Of a stretch of DNA of 15,105 nucleotides, positions 12,502-15,105 are shown piece after piece. This DNA is from DHVE2 group archaeon (lineage in GTDB: Archaea > Thermoplasmatota > Thermoplasmata > Thermoplasmatales > Aciduliprofundaceae), in NCBI GenBank assembly GCA_026986135.1, contig JALSPD010000046.1, positions 1 through 15,105 on the forward strand. Reading direction: 5' to 3'. Within the stretch, counting starts at the first letter, position 1, and the number at the start of each line of letters is the position of its first letter. Position numbers and translations under genes: made by a program. The notes under the pieces are model-generated. The model made no database searches. It had not been told where the DNA came from and was given only the letters and a program-made list of their open reading frames with translations.

Positions 12502-14694
12502 ATGAGAGTGTTCATTGGAGTTGCCTGGCCATACGCAAACGGCGTGGTTCATCTCGGACACATAATGGGTGCATACCTCCCCGCAGATATATTTGCTAGG
12601 TTCCAGCGTCTTATGGGCAATGAAGTTCTAATGGTGTCTGGAAGTGACGAGCATGGAACCCCTATAACTCTAACCGCAGAGAAGGAGGGAAAGAGCCCCC
12701 AGGAGATTGTGGATAGGTTTCACAGAATAAACAGTGAGGTTATGGAAAAACTCGGAATATCCTTTGATCTTTATTACAGGACCTCAGACAAAAATCACGA
12801 AGAGGTCGTCAAGAAATTTTTTCTGAAACTGTGGGATAAGGGATACCTATACGAAAACACCATGCTTCTCCCATACTGCCCATCCTGCCACAGGTTCTTA
12901 CCTGATCGCTATGTTGTTGGAACCTGTCCTTACTGCGGCTATGAGAATGCACATGGGGACCAGTGCGATAACTGTGGAAGAACGCTTGATCCCAAAGATC
13001 TTATTGAGCCAAAATGCGCCATTTGTGGGACTCCCACAGAGTTCAAGGAGAGCAAGCATATATTCTTCGCCCTCAGCAAACTTGAAGAGCCGCTCAAGGA
13101 TTGGGTATCCAAGCAGGAGCACTGGAGAGACAATGTAAGAAGGTTCACATACCAGTTCATAAATGCGGGATTGAAGGACAGAGCCATAACCAGGGATATT
13201 GAATGGGGTGTGGAGGTACCAGTTGAGGGGTATGAGGAGAAGAGAATATATGTGTGGTTTGATGCCGTGATTGGGTACCTCTCAGCCAGCATGGAATGGG
13301 CGAGGAGAAATGGTGAATCTTGGGAAAAATTCTGGATTGATAAGGAAGCAAAGCACTACTATTTCCTTGGAAAGGACAACATACCCTTCCACACAATCAT
13401 ATGGCCTGCAATGCTCATGGCCCACGGAGAGCTGAATCTTCCATACAATGTGGTAGCAAATGAATATTTACAATTCTCAGGTCAGAAATTCTCAAAGAGC
13501 CGTGGAATTGGAGTATGGATGCCTGAATTGCTTGAGAATTTCCACCCAGATATGATAAGATTCTACGGCTCGGTCAATATGCCTGAGTTGAGGGATTTCA
13601 ACTTTACATGGGATAACTTCATAAGTACCGTCAACGAAATGCTCATTGACAAATTTGCGAATCTCATGCACAGAATTCTGAGTTTTGCATACAGACAATT
13701 TGGAGAGGTCCCTCCAAGGGGCAAGATGGATACGGTGGACAGGGAAGCAATAAAAACCATAATGCAAACCCGCAAAAATATGGAGAAATATCTTAGCAAT
13801 GTGGAGTTCAAGAGAGCAATCAAAGAGTGGCTCAATCTTGTTAGATTCGGCAACACATATTTTGTTAAGAAGAAGCCCTGGGAACTGTGTAAGAATAATC
13901 GAGAGGATTGCGCAACCGCAATAAATATAAGTTTGCAGATTGCTCAAGCACTTGCAGTACTGGGTGCTCCCTTCATACCATTCACCTCGGAGAAAATATG
14001 GCACTACCTGGGCTACGATGACTCCATATTCCAGCATCACTGGAACGATTCCATAAAGAATCTGCCCATAGGCCAAAAGTTAAGAGAGCCGCAGCATCTC
14101 TTCAAGAAAATTGAAAGGGAGGAAGAGCAGTATGATAAGTGGGCACAGATGGATATAAGGGTTGCAAGAATCAAAAAAGTTGAAGATCATCCAGATGCGG
14201 AAAAACTATACATCGTGCACCTTGATCTTGGCGATGAGAAGCGCATTGTTGTGGCGGGATTGAAAAATTATTACACCAAGGAGGAGATGGAGAACAGAGA
14301 GGTTCTTGTGCTTTACAACCTCGAGCCCGCAACAATAAGGGGTGTCAAATCCCATGGTATGCTTCTGGCAGGGGATGATGGAGAGGTTGTGGCTCTTCTC
14401 AAGCCTGAAAAGGATGTCCCTCCAGGAACGCGCGTGCAGGCAAATGGCATAGAATGTGAAGGATCTAAGACCCTCAGATTTAAAAAATTCAAAAAAATGA
14501 AAATTGAAATCGTTGATATTGTGAATGAAACTGCGAAAGGTGCGGAGGAGTATACTATTGATTATCCCATCCCGAATGAGTGGATAGGCAAACAGGGTGT
14601 TGTTTTCCACGATAAAAAACCACTGATATTGCATATAAACGAGGTCTTAATAACCCCCGACAAAAAGGTAAGACCCGGAGGAACAGTAAGATGA
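12502..14694 (+). CDS. metG: Methionyl-tRNA synthetase
   Basis: A 730-residue class I synthetase that charges tRNA-Met. The HIGH motif appears as HLGH (17-20) and the KMSKS loop as KFSKS (329-333). The connective-peptide insert carries two zinc knuckles, C126/C129/C142/C145 and C155/C158/C172/C175. WFDAVIGYLSAS (252-263) and YFLGKDNIPFH (287-297) belong to the catalytic fold. An anticodon-binding helical domain occupies about 375-540. A fused tRNA-binding OB domain of the EMAP/Trbp111 type follows at about 546-646 (starting DIRVARIKKVEDHPDAEKLY). About 80 further residues come after the OB domain, an extension I do not recognise. The ATG follows a TATA box by 23 nt. The stop overlaps the ATG of the PHP gene. 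Confidence 0.97.
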   Translation: MRVFIGVAWPYANGVVHLGHIMGAYLPADIFARFQRLMGNEVLMVSGSDEHGTPITLTAEKEGKSPQEIVDRFHRINSEVMEKLGISFDLYYRTSDKNHEEVVKKFFLKLWDKGYLYENTMLLPYCPSCHRFLPDRYVVGTCPYCGYENAHGDQCDNCGRTLDPKDLIEPKCAICGTPTEFKESKHIFFALSKLEEPLKDWVSKQEHWRDNVRRFTYQFINAGLKDRAITRDIEWGVEVPVEGYEEKRIYVWFDAVIGYLSASMEWARRNGESWEKFWIDKEAKHYYFLGKDNIPFHTIIWPAMLMAHGELNLPYNVVANEYLQFSGQKFSKSRGIGVWMPELLENFHPDMIRFYGSVNMPELRDFNFTWDNFISTVNEMLIDKFANLMHRILSFAYRQFGEVPPRGKMDTVDREAIKTIMQTRKNMEKYLSNVEFKRAIKEWLNLVRFGNTYFVKKKPWELCKNNREDCATAINISLQIAQALAVLGAPFIPFTSEKIWHYLGYDDSIFQHHWNDSIKNLPIGQKLREPQHLFKKIEREEEQYDKWAQMDIRVARIKKVEDHPDAEKLYIVHLDLGDEKRIVVAGLKNYYTKEEMENREVLVLYNLEPATIRGVKSHGMLLAGDDGEVVALLKPEKDVPPGTRVQANGIECEGSKTLRFKKFKKMKIEIVDIVNETAKGAEEYTIDYPIPNEWIGKQGVVFHDKKPLILHINEVLITPDKKVRPGGTVR
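14677..14681 (+). promoter_or_regulatory. Shine-Dalgarno of the PHP gene
   Basis: GGAGG in the 3' end of metG, 9 nt before ATG 14691. Together with the ATGA overlap it indicates translational coupling. Confidence 0.65.
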
Positions 14695-15105
14695 AGGTGG
14701 ATTTGCACATACATACCATTTACTCCCCCGACGGCACAGTACCTGTGAAAAAATTGCTTAAAATAGCAAAAAAACGCGGATTAGGGGCCATCGCCATCAC
14801 CGATCACAACGAAATAAAAGGTGCCATTAAGGCTGAAAAGCTGGGAATAATAAGGGTGATAAAGGGAATTGAGGTGTCCACAGCAGCAGGGCATGTTCTC
14901 GGTTACGGTGTTGACTGCATGATCCCGAGGGGACTCAGTGTTGAGGAAACGGCAGAAAAGATACATGATTGTGGGGGAATCGCGATAATTGCACACCCCT
15001 ACAGATTCTGGTCAGGAGTTGGTGAAAGGGTGGTGCGTAGATCGGCAAACTATGTGGACGGAATTGAAATATTCAATAGCAGATGTAAAAAGAGAAACAA
15101 CATTA
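14691..15105 (+). CDS. PHP-domain metal-dependent phosphoesterase (partial, 5' part)
   Basis: An open frame of 138 codons that runs off the right edge. It shows the PHP metal-ligand motifs in order: DLHIHT with YSPDG (residues 4-15), ITDHNE (36-41), GIEVSTAAGHVLGYG (59-73), a further IAIIAHPYR, and DGIEIFNSR near the edge. PHP proteins are di- or trinuclear metal phosphoesterases. Members without other domains act on nucleotide 3'-phosphates, on short oligonucleotides or on histidinol phosphate; the substrate cannot be told from this fragment. The ATG overlaps the metG stop (ATGA), and a GGAGG ribosome-binding site lies 9 nt upstream, so the two genes form an operon. Confidence 0.88.
   Translation, partial: MKVDLHIHTIYSPDGTVPVKKLLKIAKKRGLGAIAITDHNEIKGAIKAEKLGIIRVIKGIEVSTAAGHVLGYGVDCMIPRGLSVEETAEKIHDCGGIAIIAHPYRFWSGVGERVVRRSANYVDGIEIFNSRCKKRNNI

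Noticed and set aside
1..15105. CRISPR arrays, insertion sequences and integration sites
   Set aside because: No regularly spaced direct repeats, transposase or integrase frames, or tRNA 3'-end duplications were seen; the TPR coding repeats are protein-level and too divergent to be CRISPR-like.

Overview
The window looks like an ordinary chromosomal stretch of a euryarchaeon, most likely of the Thermoplasmatota and perhaps close to Aciduliprofundum. This placement is inferred from archaeal-type core genes (srp54, priL, taw1, archaetidylinositol-phosphate-synthase-like protein, Fap7/AK6-type kinase), archaeal TATA boxes, arginine coding dominated by AGA/AGG, and DUF835-like domains, which are typical of Thermoplasmata and Thermococci. 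I found no mobile elements, CRISPR arrays or phage genes. Coding density is very high, and the few gaps are 25-120 bp and hold promoters.

Layout: srp54 (minus strand, runs off the left edge at 1-95); a giant STAND/AAA-type ATPase with TPR repeats (minus, 118-3522); a divergent promoter region; tRNA-His(GTG) at 3617-3689, followed after 4 nt by priL, the large subunit of DNA primase (plus, 3694-4755). Next comes a minus-strand operon read right to left: a second giant ATPase paralogue (9310-5828), an AK6/Fap7-like kinase (5802-5284) and a CDP-alcohol phosphatidyltransferase (5293-4709). This operon converges on priL and overlaps its 3' end. Upstream on the same strand lies crcB (fluoride channel) with a translationally coupled DUF190 gene. 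On the plus strand follow gcvH, rlmE and taw1, then a small minus-strand helical protein, then metG overlapping a PHP-domain gene that leaves the window at the right edge.

The most unusual content is the pair of ATPases (about 1134 and 1160 residues). Each has a P-loop NTPase core split by an insertion of roughly 280 residues between Walker A and Walker B. The insertion contains two tandem repeats that resemble DUF835. After the NTPase come about a dozen TPR-type repeats and no recognisable DNA-binding or effector domain. These look like signal-responsive regulators of unknown output.

A second theme is promoter layout. At most genes with their own promoter, a TATA box ends 21-23 nt before the start codon, which predicts leaderless mRNAs (srp54, both ATPases, taw1, the 77-residue protein, metG). 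Genes inside operons instead carry Shine-Dalgarno sequences matching the archaeal 16S 3' end. The same spacing applied to tRNA-His puts transcription initiation at or within a base or so of the mature tRNA 5' end. priL has no visible promoter of its own and seems to be transcribed with the tRNA.
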